From Schistosoma haematobium (lineage: Eukaryota > Platyhelminthes > Trematoda > Strigeidida > Schistosomatidae), in the NCBI RefSeq assembly GCF_000699445.3, contig NC_067201.1, forward strand, positions 10,905,501-10,969,500: a DNA stretch of 64,000 bases, in the 5' to 3' direction. A program made the position numbers and the translations under genes. This document shows positions 34,828 through 43,804 of the stretch, piece by piece (the first letter of the stretch is position 1; the number at the start of each line of letters is the position of its first letter). The notes beneath the pieces were generated by a model. That model was not told the origin of the DNA, searched no databases, and was given only the letters and a program-made list of their open reading frames with translations.

Positions 34828-35148
34828 TGTAGCGGTAAATAAATCCCCAAAATAAATAGCATTAAGTTTTCGACATTGGATGCTGACCATATGTTTTAGT
34901 GGACTCATCTAGCTGAAGGCGCTCGGTCAGGCATCTGCACCAGATCACGTGTGGTAACGCCGTGCTCAACATCAACCGCAATCGCTAGCCAGATTAGATC
35001 AGAGAATTCCGATATATTGGTCATCGCCAAATATACTCTTCCGATCTCCTCGACTCTGTCTTTTGATTTCTCTTGGTGGGAACGAAATATATTAGAAGGT
35101 GTTACTGGTAGAAGCGTTGTCAAACACTGAATACCTGTGACATCATCA
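34828..35148 (+). repeat. 5' LTR of the CsRn1-like element
   Basis: TGTAGCGGTAAATAAATCCC to ..GACATCATCA. It contains AATAAA at 34840 and again in the next line, and a CACGTG palindrome at about 34946. Identical to 39738-40058. Promoter and polyadenylation signals are expected here; exact start and polyA sites cannot be read from sequence. Confidence 0.92.
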
Positions 35149-35149
35149 T

Positions 35150-35167
35150 TGGTGAACCCAACGTGAT
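35150..35167 (+). promoter_or_regulatory. Primer binding site, tRNA-Trp-like
   Basis: TGGTGAACCCAACGTGAT starts one base after the LTR. Its complement reads ATCACGTTGGGTTCACCA, which matches the 3' end of animal tRNA-Trp at 16 of 18 bases as I recall that tRNA. The match should be tested against the host's own tRNA-Trp. Confidence 0.75.
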
Positions 35168-35330
35168 CTGGTACACCTAATTGTAACTGTGAGTCTGTTC
35201 CTTTTTGGGATTTTTTATATATCATTGCCTTATTTTTTATTTTTTTTTGAACATTGTGATTTTTTTTCGTGTTTTTTCTTGGATATATATATTTTTTCCC
35301 CTCGTTCATTATCGTACTTCATACTTCATC

Positions 35331-36164
35331 ATGACTGAACAGACACCTAAAGTACTCAAGCTTAAGACTTTGTCCCCACCTTCGTTTCAACTGATGCCTT
35401 TCTGGCCCGACAACATCGAAGCCTGGTTTTGCTACGCAGAAGCCGACTTCTCCGAGCACGGCGTGATCGACACACGTGCACAATTCCTCGCAGTAGTCAA
35501 GGCACTACCGCGCGAATTCAACAGGTACGTAACACCTAGTATGTTTACTAGTGATGTTTCCGATCCTTACGAAATCTTAAAACGCTCGATTCTTAAACGA
35601 GGAGATCTAACCGATCGACAAAGGTTAGATCAACTCTTCAATAACATCGACCTGCAACACGGTTCTGCGACGGACATGTTGCAACGGATGAGAGAGGTTA
35701 TAGGCCTAAGAACTTTCGACGAAGGTCTATTCAAACAACTCTTCTTGTCAAAACTTCCCCAACAGGTGCAAGCAGTTCTGGTCTCGTTCCAGAACAACGG
35801 CTTAGACGAGCTAGCTGCATCTGCCGACCGCATTCTAGAAATTACGAAGTCTTCTACTACCGAGGTATTTTCAGTCAAAGAAAAGCCTCACACGACTCAG
35901 AATGATATAACCGACTTATGTCACACACTCACGCGTTATCTTAGTCTTCGTACCGACCGTAAGAGATCACGCACACCACGTAGAAGCATTTCTCGTAAGC
36001 GATCTGTCTCTAGACCACGAGAGACAGATAACCCCGACTGGTGCTGGTATCATAACCAGTATGGAAAGCTTTCCAGAAATTGCAGAAAACCCTGCAATTT
36101 TCCCAACACGAAACCGACTGATTCGAAAAACAATTCGGGAAACTTCCAAGCCGGCACGCGTTAA
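35331..36164 (+). CDS. gag: Gag polyprotein of the CsRn1-like element
   Basis: 277 residues. I chose the ATG at 35331 ([20 protein letters not shown]) because the upstream in-frame extension from 35205 is T-rich UTR-like sequence. An N-terminal capsid-like region ([20 protein letters not shown], then [27 protein letters not shown]) fits Ty3/gypsy Gag. A basic Arg/Ser-rich stretch follows near residues 205-232. The zinc motif CWYH..C..C is C-x2-H-x9-C-x3-C at residues 238-255, the CHCC form of this clade. Gag is expected to form the cytoplasmic particle and package the RNA. The stop TAA at 36162-36164 is bypassed by -1 frameshifting to make Gag-Pol. Confidence 0.9.
   Translation: MTEQTPKVLKLKTLSPPSFQLMPFWPDNIEAWFCYAEADFSEHGVIDTRAQFLAVVKALPREFNRYVTPSMFTSDVSDPYEILKRSILKRGDLTDRQRLDQLFNNIDLQHGSATDMLQRMREVIGLRTFDEGLFKQLFLSKLPQQVQAVLVSFQNNGLDELAASADRILEITKSSTTEVFSVKEKPHTTQNDITDLCHTLTRYLSLRTDRKRSRTPRRSISRKRSVSRPRETDNPDWCWYHNQYGKLSRNCRKPCNFPNTKPTDSKNNSGNFQAGTR
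36137..36143 (+). promoter_or_regulatory. -1 ribosomal frameshift slippery heptamer
   Basis: GGGAAAC read as G GGA AAC in the gag frame (codons start at 36138 and 36141), a perfect X XXY YYZ heptamer. It lies inside the only window where the gag and pol frames overlap: the pol frame opens after a TGA at 36119-36121 and gag ends at 36164. Slippage by -1 puts ribosomes in the pol frame from 36143. Confidence 0.85.
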
Positions 36165-39100
36165 CGGCAACCGTAGCCGGCGAACAAAGCCGTCTGTTAT
36201 TCGTCACAGATGTGACAACGAGAGTTCGCTACCTCGTCGACACTGGCGCAGAAGTTAGCGTTCTCCCAGCAAATCCTAACGACCGACTACACGAATCGAC
36301 CCTAAACTTACAGGCGGCAAACGGAAAACCGATCGCTACGTATGGCAAAAGGTACGTTTACCTTAACGTGGGTTTACGCAAACCCATTCACTGGATTTTC
36401 GTTGTTGCAGATGTTTCTATGCCAATCATTGGTATGGACCTTCTACAACACCACAATCTGATCATCGATACGCGCAAACGGAGGCTAGTAGACGGGAACA
36501 CTAATTTGTCCGTTTGCGTAACTTCTTTTACTGGTTGTAGAGTATCCCCAGTCACAGTTAAACATATGATAGACCCACTCTATCAACCACTACTCGATAA
36601 GTACCCTGGGATACAACAAACTCAACCGAGATTACCGTGTGTAACCAGCAACGTTACACATCACATCACGACTACAGGACCACCTGTATTCTCTAAAGCA
36701 CGACGACTAGCTCCTGAAAAGCTAAGGTTAGCGAAAAACGAATTCGATCACATGATGGACTTAGGAATCATACGACCGTCAAGTAGCCCATATGCATCTC
36801 CGTTGCACATGGTCCCTAAAAAGGACAGCAACGATTGGCGTCCAACTGGTGACTATCGGCGATTGAACGCGAAAACCATTCCCGATCGTTACCCGTTGCC
36901 TCACATTCACGATTTGACAGCTACCTTGAAAGGTACAACTGTCTTTTCGAAAATCGACTTGGTTAAAGCGTATAACCAAATCCCTATGGCTACTGACGAC
37001 ATACCGAAAACAGCTATCATAACTCCTTTCGGACTCTATGAATTTTTGCGAATGCCTTTCGGTCTAAGGAATGCTGCTCAAACATTCCAAAGATTCATAG
37101 ACGACGTTTTTCGAGGTCTCAACTTCGTACACGCGTATGTTGATGACTGTCTAATCGCAAGTCCGGACAGAGAAACACATCTCAAGCATCTGGATCTTGT
37201 TTTCGAACGACTTCAAAAACATGGCATTACTGTAAACGTTCAGAAATGCCAATTCGGAACCGACTCGTTAGACTTTCTGGGACACACTATCGATGCTCAA
37301 GGCATTCGACCTCTTAGGACCAAAGTGGCGGCCATTCTGGATTACCCAGAACCGACCACCGTCAAGCAATTACGCACGTTCAACGGCCTGGTAAGTTTCT
37401 ATAGACGTTTCATACCCAAATGCGCATTACTTATGAAACCTCTGACCGACCAACTTCGTGGAAATGCGAAATCCATTAATTTGGACGACACCGCACGAAA
37501 AGCATTCTCCACAGTTAAGGAACTGATTGCTAAAGCAACAATGCTCGCACATCAGGACACCCGAGCACCCATTAGCATCGCAGTAGACGCATCCGACTCA
37601 GCAATCGGAGGAGTCTTACAACAATGGGTTAACAACTCCTGGCAACCCTTGGCATTTTTCTCTAGAAGGTTGCTAGACACCGAATCTAGGTACAGCACAT
37701 TCGGTAGGGAACTCCTAGCTATGTATTGTGCTGTACGGCATTTCCAACACTATATCGAAGGCCGTGAATTCACTCTTTTCACGGACCATAAACCGCTCAC
37801 TTTCTCGTTAAGCTCTCCTTCTGACAAGTACTCTCCTCGTGAGTCTCGACAACTGGACTACATTTCGCAGTTTACTTCAGATATTCAACACATCTCTGGA
37901 GCAAACAATGTAGTTGCAGACGCTTTATCTCGTATAACTTCCTTGAACAGTTTCCAAGGAATCGACCTTCTTAAACTCGCCGAGCTTCAAAAAGAAGACA
38001 GTGATCTTCAGCACGAGTTATCGTCCACAACCCTTAAACTACGCATCAAACAGATGGGAACAGGTAAAGAAACCTTACTTTGTGACACATCTACAGGTAG
38101 GGATCGCCCAATCGTGCCGAAACATTATCGACGCAATGTCTTCAACACATTGCACAAACTTTCGCATCCAGGTGTTCGTGCAACCATCAAGCTTATAGCA
38201 GAAAGGTTTTGCTGGCCTGGAATGAATAAAGACGTGAGGGAGTGGGCACGCTCCTGTGTAAGCTGCCAAAAATCTAAGGTTATCAGACACAATAAATGTC
38301 CCTTAGGCTCGTTTAAAACTCCCGATGCCCGTTTCGACCATGTTCATCTGGATTTGGTAGGACCTTTACCAGATTCAAATGGATACTCTTATCTCTTAAC
38401 CTGCGTTGACCGTTTCACTCGATGGCCAGAAGCAGTACCTATCAAGGACAGCACTGCTGAAACAGTGGCCCGCACCTTCGTCGAACGATGGGTAGCAAAC
38501 TTCGGTTGCCCTTCAACCATCACTACAGACCGCGGACGTCAGTTTGAATCCGATCTTTTCCGTCGTCTGACCACACTTTTAGGAATCACTCGCTTCCGAA
38601 CGACCGCCTACCATCCACAAGCAAACGGGTTGGTAGAACGTTTTCACCGACAACTGAAAGCTTCGCTATCAGCAGCAAACGTTTCACAGTGGACCGACGC
38701 TCTTCCACTCGTCTTACTAGGTATCCGCAATGCAGTGAAAGCTGACATTGGATACACTGCGTCTCAACTCGTTTATGGAACGACACTTCGACTTCCAGGA
38801 GAATTCGTGGATCCTTCATCCTCTTCAATGAACATGGATCTAACCTCCTACACGAACAGGCTTACAAACGCAATGCGTTCAGTTAAACCTGCTTTCACTC
38901 GACCTCAATCAACTGATGTTTTCGTTCAACCTGGCTTACGATATAGTACACACGTTTTCATTCGTCGAGACTCGCATCGACGACCATTCGAATCAGCATA
39001 CGAAGGACCCTTCAAAGTTCTTCAACGTGAATCTAAGTACTATATAGTCGATAAGAACGGAACAAACGATAGCATCAGCATCGATCGCTTAAAAGCAGCG

Positions 39101-39295
39101 TATTTAGAAGGAAATCCTATCCACGTCGATTTTCCTTCGGTACAATCGAACGACACGACTCCGACACTTACAATACCTCATCCGACAACCAACACACACG
39201 ATGATACTTCGACAGTATCCGAAAATAAACTTAAAACGACGCGTTCTGGAAGAAGGGTGAGATTTCCAGAACATTTAAACGACTATTGCACGTAA
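36143..39295 (+). CDS. pol: Pol polyprotein (PR-RT-RNase H-IN) of the CsRn1-like element
   Basis: 1050 codons from the frameshift; the frame is open from 36122, and the first ATG-independent start a gene finder would use is GTG at 36212. Residues below count from 36212. Protease [12 protein letters not shown] is near 8-19. RT has [15 protein letters not shown] and YVDD at 309-312 (37136-37147). RNase H has AVDASDSA with Asp 459, FTDHKPL and NVVADALSR. The integrase zinc finger is H648-x3-H652-x29-C682-x2-C685, and its core is D714-x58-D773-x35-E809, a complete DD35E. A GPF motif (YEGPFKVL) follows in the C-terminal part. No chromodomain, stop or frameshift was seen, so all catalytic activities look intact. 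Expression depends on the slippery site at 36137. Confidence 0.93.
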   Translation, partial: LPSRHALTATVAGEQSRLLFVTDVTTRVRYLVDTGAEVSVLPANPNDRLHESTLNLQAANGKPIATYGKRYVYLNVGLRKPIHWIFVVADVSMPIIGMDLLQHHNLIIDTRKRRLVDGNTNLSVCVTSFTGCRVSPVTVKHMIDPLYQPLLDKYPGIQQTQPRLPCVTSNVTHHITTTGPPVFSKARRLAPEKLRLAKNEFDHMMDLGIIRPSSSPYASPLHMVPKKDSNDWRPTGDYRRLNAKTIPDRYPLPHIHDLTATLKGTTVFSKIDLVKAYNQIPMATDDIPKTAIITPFGLYEFLRMPFGLRNAAQTFQRFIDDVFRGLNFVHAYVDDCLIASPDRETHLKHLDLVFERLQKHGITVNVQKCQFGTDSLDFLGHTIDAQGIRPLRTKVAAILDYPEPTTVKQLRTFNGLVSFYRRFIPKCALLMKPLTDQLRGNAKSINLDDTARKAFSTVKELIAKATMLAHQDTRAPISIAVDASDSAIGGVLQQWVNNSWQPLAFFSRRLLDTESRYSTFGRELLAMYCAVRHFQHYIEGREFTLFTDHKPLTFSLSSPSDKYSPRESRQLDYISQFTSDIQHISGANNVVADALSRITSLNSFQGIDLLKLAELQKEDSDLQHELSSTTLKLRIKQMGTGKETLLCDTSTGRDRPIVPKHYRRNVFNTLHKLSHPGVRATIKLIAERFCWPGMNKDVREWARSCVSCQKSKVIRHNKCPLGSFKTPDARFDHVHLDLVGPLPDSNGYSYLLTCVDRFTRWPEAVPIKDSTAETVARTFVERWVANFGCPSTITTDRGRQFESDLFRRLTTLLGITRFRTTAYHPQANGLVERFHRQLKASLSAANVSQWTDALPLVLLGIRNAVKADIGYTASQLVYGTTLRLPGEFVDPSSSSMNMDLTSYTNRLTNAMRSVKPAFTRPQSTDVFVQPGLRYSTHVFIRRDSHRRPFESAYEGPFKVLQRESKYYIVDKNGTNDSISIDRLKAAYLEGNPIHVDFPSVQSNDTTPTLTIPHPTTNTHDDTSTVSENKLKTTRSGRRVRFPEHLNDYCT
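36150..36181 (+). promoter_or_regulatory. Predicted frameshift-stimulating hairpin
   Basis: GCCGGC at 36150-36155 can pair with GCCGGC at 36176-36181. Inside, ACGG (36164-36167) pairs with CCGT (36171-36174) around a CAA loop. The spacer from the heptamer is six bases (36144-36149), within the 5-9 typical of -1 frameshift sites. A pseudoknot was not established by eye. Confidence 0.6.
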
Positions 39296-39367
39296 GGCAC
39301 TTCTCGACATTTTATATTATTTTAAAAAAAACAATTTTAATATGCTTATATATTTTTATTTCTATTT

Positions 39368-39388
39368 AAAAAAAAAAAAAAAAAAAAA
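39368..39388. repeat. Poly(A) run inside the element
   Basis: About 21 consecutive A between pol and the 3' LTR, preceded by another A run at 39324-39330. Its position upstream of the LTR is odd for a genomic poly(A) tail and it is probably slippage expansion. Confidence 0.7.
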
Positions 39389-39492
39389 CAATTTTTTAAT
39401 GCTATTACGTGTTCATGAGTTTATTTTCCATTTTTTCCGCCGACATTGTGTTTTTACGCACATACGAGTGTATTTCGACATGCACTTACATT

Positions 39493-39510
39493 TTCTTTTT
39501 CTTTTCCAGG
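39493..39510 (+). promoter_or_regulatory. Candidate splice acceptor downstream of pol
   Basis: An almost pure pyrimidine tract ending in CCAG/G (AG at 39508-39509), a much stronger acceptor than chance expects, placed 18 bases before an ATG. It could serve a spliced subgenomic RNA. No donor was identified. Confidence 0.35.
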
Positions 39511-39527
39511 ACGGCTGGAAAAGAACG

Positions 39528-39704
39528 ATGACGTTTATGAGGATCCGAAATTTTCATTGTACATTTTCTTTTTTACTATGTTGTACCTCCGTCCCATATA
39601 GTAAGGAAAGACGACCAGACGCTGCTAAATTTAGTAAGCTATCAGAAGAGTGTTTACCAACGACAAACTCGTTGGGTTTAAACTTCTGGCTGGCCACGTC
39701 TTAG
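39528..39704 (+). CDS. Possible small third ORF of the CsRn1-like element
   Basis: 58 codons between pol and the 3' LTR, the place an env-like gene would occupy. The N-terminus (MTFMRIRNFHC, then TFSFLLCCTSV) has two Arg followed by a hydrophobic core and could be a signal or anchor. The rest is charged and polar (SKERRPDAAKFSKLSEE). No homology is recognised and coding status is unproven. It may simply be an untranslated spacer. The frame extends upstream to 39342, but that part is low-complexity. Confidence 0.25.
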   Translation: MTFMRIRNFHCTFSFLLCCTSVPYSKERRPDAAKFSKLSEECLPTTNSLGLNFWLATS

Positions 39705-39720
39705 GGTCGTCACTGCCCCA

Positions 39721-39737
39721 CTAGGGGGGGAGTGATC
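39721..39737 (+). promoter_or_regulatory. Polypurine tract
   Basis: AGGGGGGGAGTGA at about 39723-39735, just upstream of the 3' LTR start at 39738: the expected plus-strand primer for LTR elements. Confidence 0.75.
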
Positions 39738-40058
39738 TGTAGCGGTAAATAAATCCCCAAAATAAATAGCATTAAGTTTTCGACATTGGATGCTGACCAT
39801 ATGTTTTAGTGGACTCATCTAGCTGAAGGCGCTCGGTCAGGCATCTGCACCAGATCACGTGTGGTAACGCCGTGCTCAACATCAACCGCAATCGCTAGCC
39901 AGATTAGATCAGAGAATTCCGATATATTGGTCATCGCCAAATATACTCTTCCGATCTCCTCGACTCTGTCTTTTGATTTCTCTTGGTGGGAACGAAATAT
40001 ATTAGAAGGTGTTACTGGTAGAAGCGTTGTCAAACACTGAATACCTGTGACATCATCA
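39738..40058 (+). repeat. 3' LTR of the CsRn1-like element
   Basis: Identical to 34828-35148 over 321 bp by direct reading; followed by the ACAT duplication at 40059-40062. Confidence 0.92.
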
Positions 40059-41437
40059 ACATATTTCTCACATTGTTTAGAGTAAACATTAGAACTGTTT
40101 TTGTGATAAGAGTAAACAGCAGTTGATATGAAATCATCCGAAATGTAATAAAACTCGAGGTCACTTAGTACTCGTGCTTCGCATTGGGCAGGTTTTTCAC
40201 AAGGATCAAATACATTATGAGGATAGGTAATATATGATATGACATCAGGATTTGATTCTTCTGAAATATTCTCATGAAATTCATCAGGACTGTCATTGCA
40301 GAGTGTAGAATCGTTAGAAAAATCAGCATCTATCCAAACCACATCAGGTTTTCGATCATGATTAGGTTCATTTAACATATTTTCCTCAGAATTGCAAGTA
40401 ATTTCATTAGAAATATGTGAATCATTAGGAAGAGTCATACTTGGTACAATAGCATGAGAATTCTGATAAATCGGTTGATTAGGAACTGTTGTCTCACAAG
40501 AATTCTGGATTTCATCTAACTCTGAACTGTCATATGACTCTGCACTGTCTTTTGAAATCGTTGATAAAGATAAATGATCATTAGAAACATCCGAATTATT
40601 TAAATTTAAATTACAAGATTTAGTACAGCTTGAAGCAAAATGGACAGTAGCATTGCATACTGTCTGAATGTGTCCTACCTTACCACATTTAAAACATTCA
40701 GCATTACGAAATACACATGGATTGCGAGCATGAAACTTTCCACATGATAAACATTTACCAAACTTCATCTCACCTTTGTGATTTGCTTTGTAATTCGTCG
40801 TTGAAACACCTTTCATATTTACACGAGAATAGGAATCACTGTTAAATGAACGCAAATTTGATTGACCCTGAGATTGTAGTTCATCACGACGACTAAGCAA
40901 AGTATTAGAAATCTTCATCGACTGGATATCAAGTTCATTCACTGCTTCGTAGTTAATACACACAGTCCTAGCATCTTGAAAGGAACAGTTTGGCATTTTT
41001 AACAGCTCTCTTTCCAAACTCGGTATGTTAATTCCTGCAATTAATCGATCTCTCAGTTGCACATGAAGTTGATCACCGAAATCACACTTGGCAGCTTGTT
41101 TCTGTAATTCAAGGATGAATTCCCGAGCCTTTTGGTCATTTTGACGAATCATCTTATGAAACTTCGCCCTTTCATGGCATTCAAAACTGGTGCATTTTAC
41201 ATGACTTAATAATAGCTCTTTAAGAGTTGCATAAGGGAGTGAAATAGGTTTTTCTGGATATGCTAAAGTTTTTAATAAGCTTTACGCTCCTCTCCCAATG
41301 AATGTGAGGAAGTGTGCCACAATATTAACATCTTCATCATCTTATTTGGTCATGCTCCAAATTTCGAACCTTTCCAAATAATCCTCAAAAGCTTCAGGAG
41401 TTGAATGAATATCCAACTTTTCCATTGCAGGTTCCAT
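40059..41437 (-). pseudogene. gag: Gag of the Mag-like element, broken
   Basis: Starts at ATG 41437 (MEPAMEKLDIHSTPEAFEDY). Two in-frame stops occur early, near 41340 and 41282, before a long clean frame from 41152. Motifs: YATLKELLLSHVKC, a basic FHKMIRQNDQKAREF, then CDFGDQLHVQLRDRLIAGI. Two zinc knuckles follow (about 40665-40765): C-x2-C-x3-H-x4-C and C-x2-C-x4-H-x4-C. The acidic Ser/Asn-rich C-terminal part ends where the CsRn1-like LTR begins, and the last 80 residues of the visible ORF are LTR read-through, not Gag. The paired knuckles and FG..L..LRDR signature fit Mag-type Gag. Confidence 0.8.
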
Positions 41438-41448
41438 CACGACGCCAA
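41438..41448 (-). promoter_or_regulatory. Primer-site candidate of the Mag-like element
   Basis: Directly after the 5' LTR the minus strand reads TTGGCGTCGTGATGG, so a TGG-initial primer site overlaps the gag start codon. The matching tRNA is not identified (an Arg-type acceptor is possible). Confidence 0.45.
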
Positions 41449-41599
41449 TATAGTATTCTAATTGTCGTATGAATTAGGAATTCCAGGATTAACGCAATTG
41501 AATTAAGAAGACACAGGTACAACGAATGTACTGTATTTAGAATTCGAAATCGAGCATTCAACAAGTACAAAAGAATCATTAGTTAATTCAAACACCACA
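41449..41599 (-). repeat. 5' LTR of the Mag-like element
   Basis: 151 bp, one mismatch to 34358-34508; outer flank AACAT at 41600-41604. Confidence 0.8.
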
Positions 41600-41604
41600 A
41601 ACAT

Positions 41605-42147
41605 TTACACAATATTTAACAGGTGAAATAAACATCGACCAGTAGGAAATGTACATTTAAGGTCCAAGGCCACCATAGACTTAACACGATAATTATTGGT
41701 ACATTTTTCCGACTATCCTAACAGTTAGATCGAATAATAATTGTTATCGAAATATAAATGCCGCCAACCCTCGTATATAATTATCGATTTAATTCGTGTA
41801 AGAGAATAACGGGATATATTAATTCAAGTACGAGAACGAATTTCGATACGTATATTTCACATACTTGTTGATACAGACAGACGGTCAAAGAAACGAAGTG
41901 GAGAAAACGGAGAAGGCAAGTGAGCCAACTCGATTTGATCAAGCATGAATTGCCATTTTTAGTTATACAAAAATAAGTTACAGGTACGCAATAGATAGGT
42001 TAAGCAACTAACACACGCACGCTCATATAAAAATAGTCGAGATTGGTAAGCGAATAATTGACAAGGTGGAAATGTGGTCCAAAAAGAATGAATAAATTAA
42101 TTGATCTGTCCGGAAGTTATGATAACCCATGTGGGCTTGACACAGTA
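41605..42147. other. Non-coding tract
   Basis: Nothing classified. It is somewhat richer in CG dinucleotides (41740-41900) than the surrounding DNA. Confidence 0.4.
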
Positions 42148-42155
42148 CCAGCCAC

Positions 42156-42444
42156 GGCGAGACTATAATTTATAGACTAACCAATCAGATATAAGATAAC
42201 AGGTCTCGGAGTTTGGCGCGAAATTCACTCATCCATCTAGCTAAATAGAGTTTTTGCATTATAACTGATGTCAGTTCGTGATGAAACCCCTACACCTAAT
42301 TCCTAGCCTTAAAAATCAACTGTAAATTATAATTCTAACTCCTCACGCTGGTTTATAACCCTCATTTAGCCCTAGTTATTAGGTGGACACTCTTAAGGTC
42401 ACTTTAGCGTCGCTCAAAGGGCGTGCACAAATTATAGTCTCACC
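42156..42444. mobile_element. Candidate MITE with 16-bp TIRs and 8-bp TSD
   Basis: Left end GGCGAGACTATAATTT (42156-42171); right end is the inverted copy with one mismatch (42429-42444). Flanks CCAGCCAC (42148-42155) and CTAGCCAC (42445-42452) match at 7 of 8 bases. The 289-bp interior has no ORF. An 8-bp duplication with GG-initial TIRs fits Merlin, known from schistosomes, or hAT; the superfamily is not settled. Confidence 0.6.
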
Positions 42445-42454
42445 CTAGCCACTA

Positions 42455-43325
42455 CAAGCAGAGAAAAGAACGTAGGTTAATGAGGTGACGGGGGAAATGA
42501 AATCTATGCAGCAAATTAATTAGTTTTGAATGATATTTGAGTTTGAAACAAGCTTTCTCCAGGCCTGAGTGAAGTTGGCCCAGAGTGGAACCGTAAATGT
42601 TTCGTTATGTCACAGACTTCGTCACGTAAGTTGTAAAACTATCCAGGATAAATTAAAATTTATCATAGTTAAATAATCATGACCTGTGAAGTTTGAAAAA
42701 AGTGCTCAGATTGATCATGTGAATGTCCACAACAACTGTTTAAAATAAATATTGATGAATCAGGATCACCAGACCTAATAACTAAAATATCCAGGGGTTA
42801 TATAAATAAGCGAATGACCTAGTACCGGTAAATTAAAGATTTTTTGTAAAGACTTCTAGATTATTTAAACAACAGTTAAACACTGAAACCGCTAAAATGT
42901 TTGTATTTTTATTAATTAAATCATCTGTTGTGGGACATATTTATTAAAGCGTACATAAATATTGAACAATCATTAGTTTTTTTACATTCATATCAATTTA
43001 TTGGCATGTCTTCAGGTCGACCTGCTCAAAGTTTCTCTTAGAGACTCCTGCATCAAGATACCTGAAGTTTCAATGGTCGTGCTATTCAGGTTGAGCAATT
43101 TACAACTCGAATGGGTTGGTAAGAGACCTGCTTGTATGAAGTTTTATGGTTTTCTGGTCTCGGTTGCAATCCGAATTTTAGCGGTGTAATTCACCAGAGA
43201 AATGACTGGTTACCATTAGTTCCAGTTCTGCTAATTCATATTCGGATGCATGAATAGCGGCATTAAAACTAACGCATTAGGAATTGAATCTTTAATATTC
43301 AGTGCAAAACATACTACTAACAGCA
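42455..43325. other. Unclassified tract
   Basis: No element ends recognised. The plus ORF 43001-43189 has no domain; on the minus strand the same part has short coding-like pieces with stops. Confidence 0.35.
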
Positions 43326-43330
43326 ACAAC

Positions 43331-43495
43331 TGTGGTGTTTGAACCAACTAATGATTCTTTTGTACTTGTTGAATGCTCGATTTCGAACTCCAAATACAAT
43401 ACATTCGTTCGTGCTTGTATCGTAATTCTTGATTCACTTGCTTTATTTGGGGATTCTTAGTTCATACGATAATTCAAATACTTTCAAATATTATA
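43331..43495 (+). mobile_element. Solo LTR, short-LTR Mag-like family
   Basis: 165 bp, starts TGTGGTGTTTGAACC and ends ..ATATTATA. Perfect 5-bp duplication ACAAC (43326-43330 and 43496-43500). Opposite orientation to the copies at 30.6, 32.7, 34.4 and 41.5 kb. Confidence 0.8.
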
Positions 43496-43599
43496 ACAAC
43501 GTATAAATACGAAGAAAAATTGCCGGTAGCCATGAAAAAGACATGCATGCACGCTTTACAAACGGAAAATTTAGTCTTAATATGGTGTATTCTACTTAT

Positions 43600-43800
43600 G
43601 TTAACTGAAAGCACTCAAAACAACAGCAGAAATGACAGAACGATGAAGTTTGTAAACGACAACTCAAAGACGTGAAAATGACGTATTTTATGTATAATTT
43701 TCACGTTTTATGAAAAGCAATCTGTAGTTTTTTACCAAACAATAAATTGGTTTCCTCCATCTGAGTTCTTCGTGCACAGACCAAATCACGACAATAACGA
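43600..43800 (+). repeat. Repeat family R5, copy 3
   Basis: Shares GAACGATGAxGTTTGTAA and TTTTTACCAAACAATAAATT with copy 1 at 1110-1440. More truncated at its left end. Confidence 0.5.
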
Positions 43801-43804
43801 TCAT

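Larger units (their letters stand above)
34828..40058 (+). mobile_element. Intact CsRn1/Boudicca-type LTR retrotransposon (Ty3/gypsy)
   Basis: 5231-bp element with 321-bp LTRs that I find identical base for base, TG..CA termini, a 4-bp ACAT duplication, a tRNA-Trp-like primer site, a polypurine tract, an open gag and an open pol in the -1 frame. The Gag zinc motif is CHCC, the hallmark reported for the CsRn1 clade, which also uses tRNA-Trp. Its codon usage and GC content are visibly richer than the flanks. Identical LTRs mean a very recent insertion, possibly polymorphic between individuals. It landed in the gag frame of a minus-strand Mag-like element. Confidence 0.92.
34358..41599 (-). mobile_element. 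Non-autonomous Mag-like LTR retrotransposon, interrupted
   Basis: Minus-strand element bounded by 151-bp LTRs (41449-41599 upstream, 34358-34508 downstream) that differ at one base (C34427 against T41518) and by a 5-bp AACAT duplication. Removing the inserted CsRn1-like element leaves about 2.0 kb: a gag-like frame (41437 down to 40059, two stops), then about 320 bp resembling the end of a polyprotein. There is no protease, RT, RNase H or integrase, so an internal deletion has removed most of pol. Very short LTRs and paired zinc knuckles are typical of the Mag clade; the clade call is inference. It is non-autonomous but young. Confidence 0.75.

Noticed and set aside
34905..35309. 134-codon minus-strand ORF, and the C-terminal 80 residues of the 39815-41152 minus ORF
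   Set aside because: Both are the antisense translation of the CsRn1-like LTR; the shared peptide comes from the LTR, not from a conserved protein.
36126..36131. A AAA AAC-type slip at GAAAAAC
   Set aside because: The first base is G, so it does not meet X XXY YYZ; the GGGAAAC at 36137 fits perfectly and is preferred.
36058..38290. ORFs on the minus strand and in other plus frames across gag-pol
   Set aside because: Shadows of the pol reading frame.
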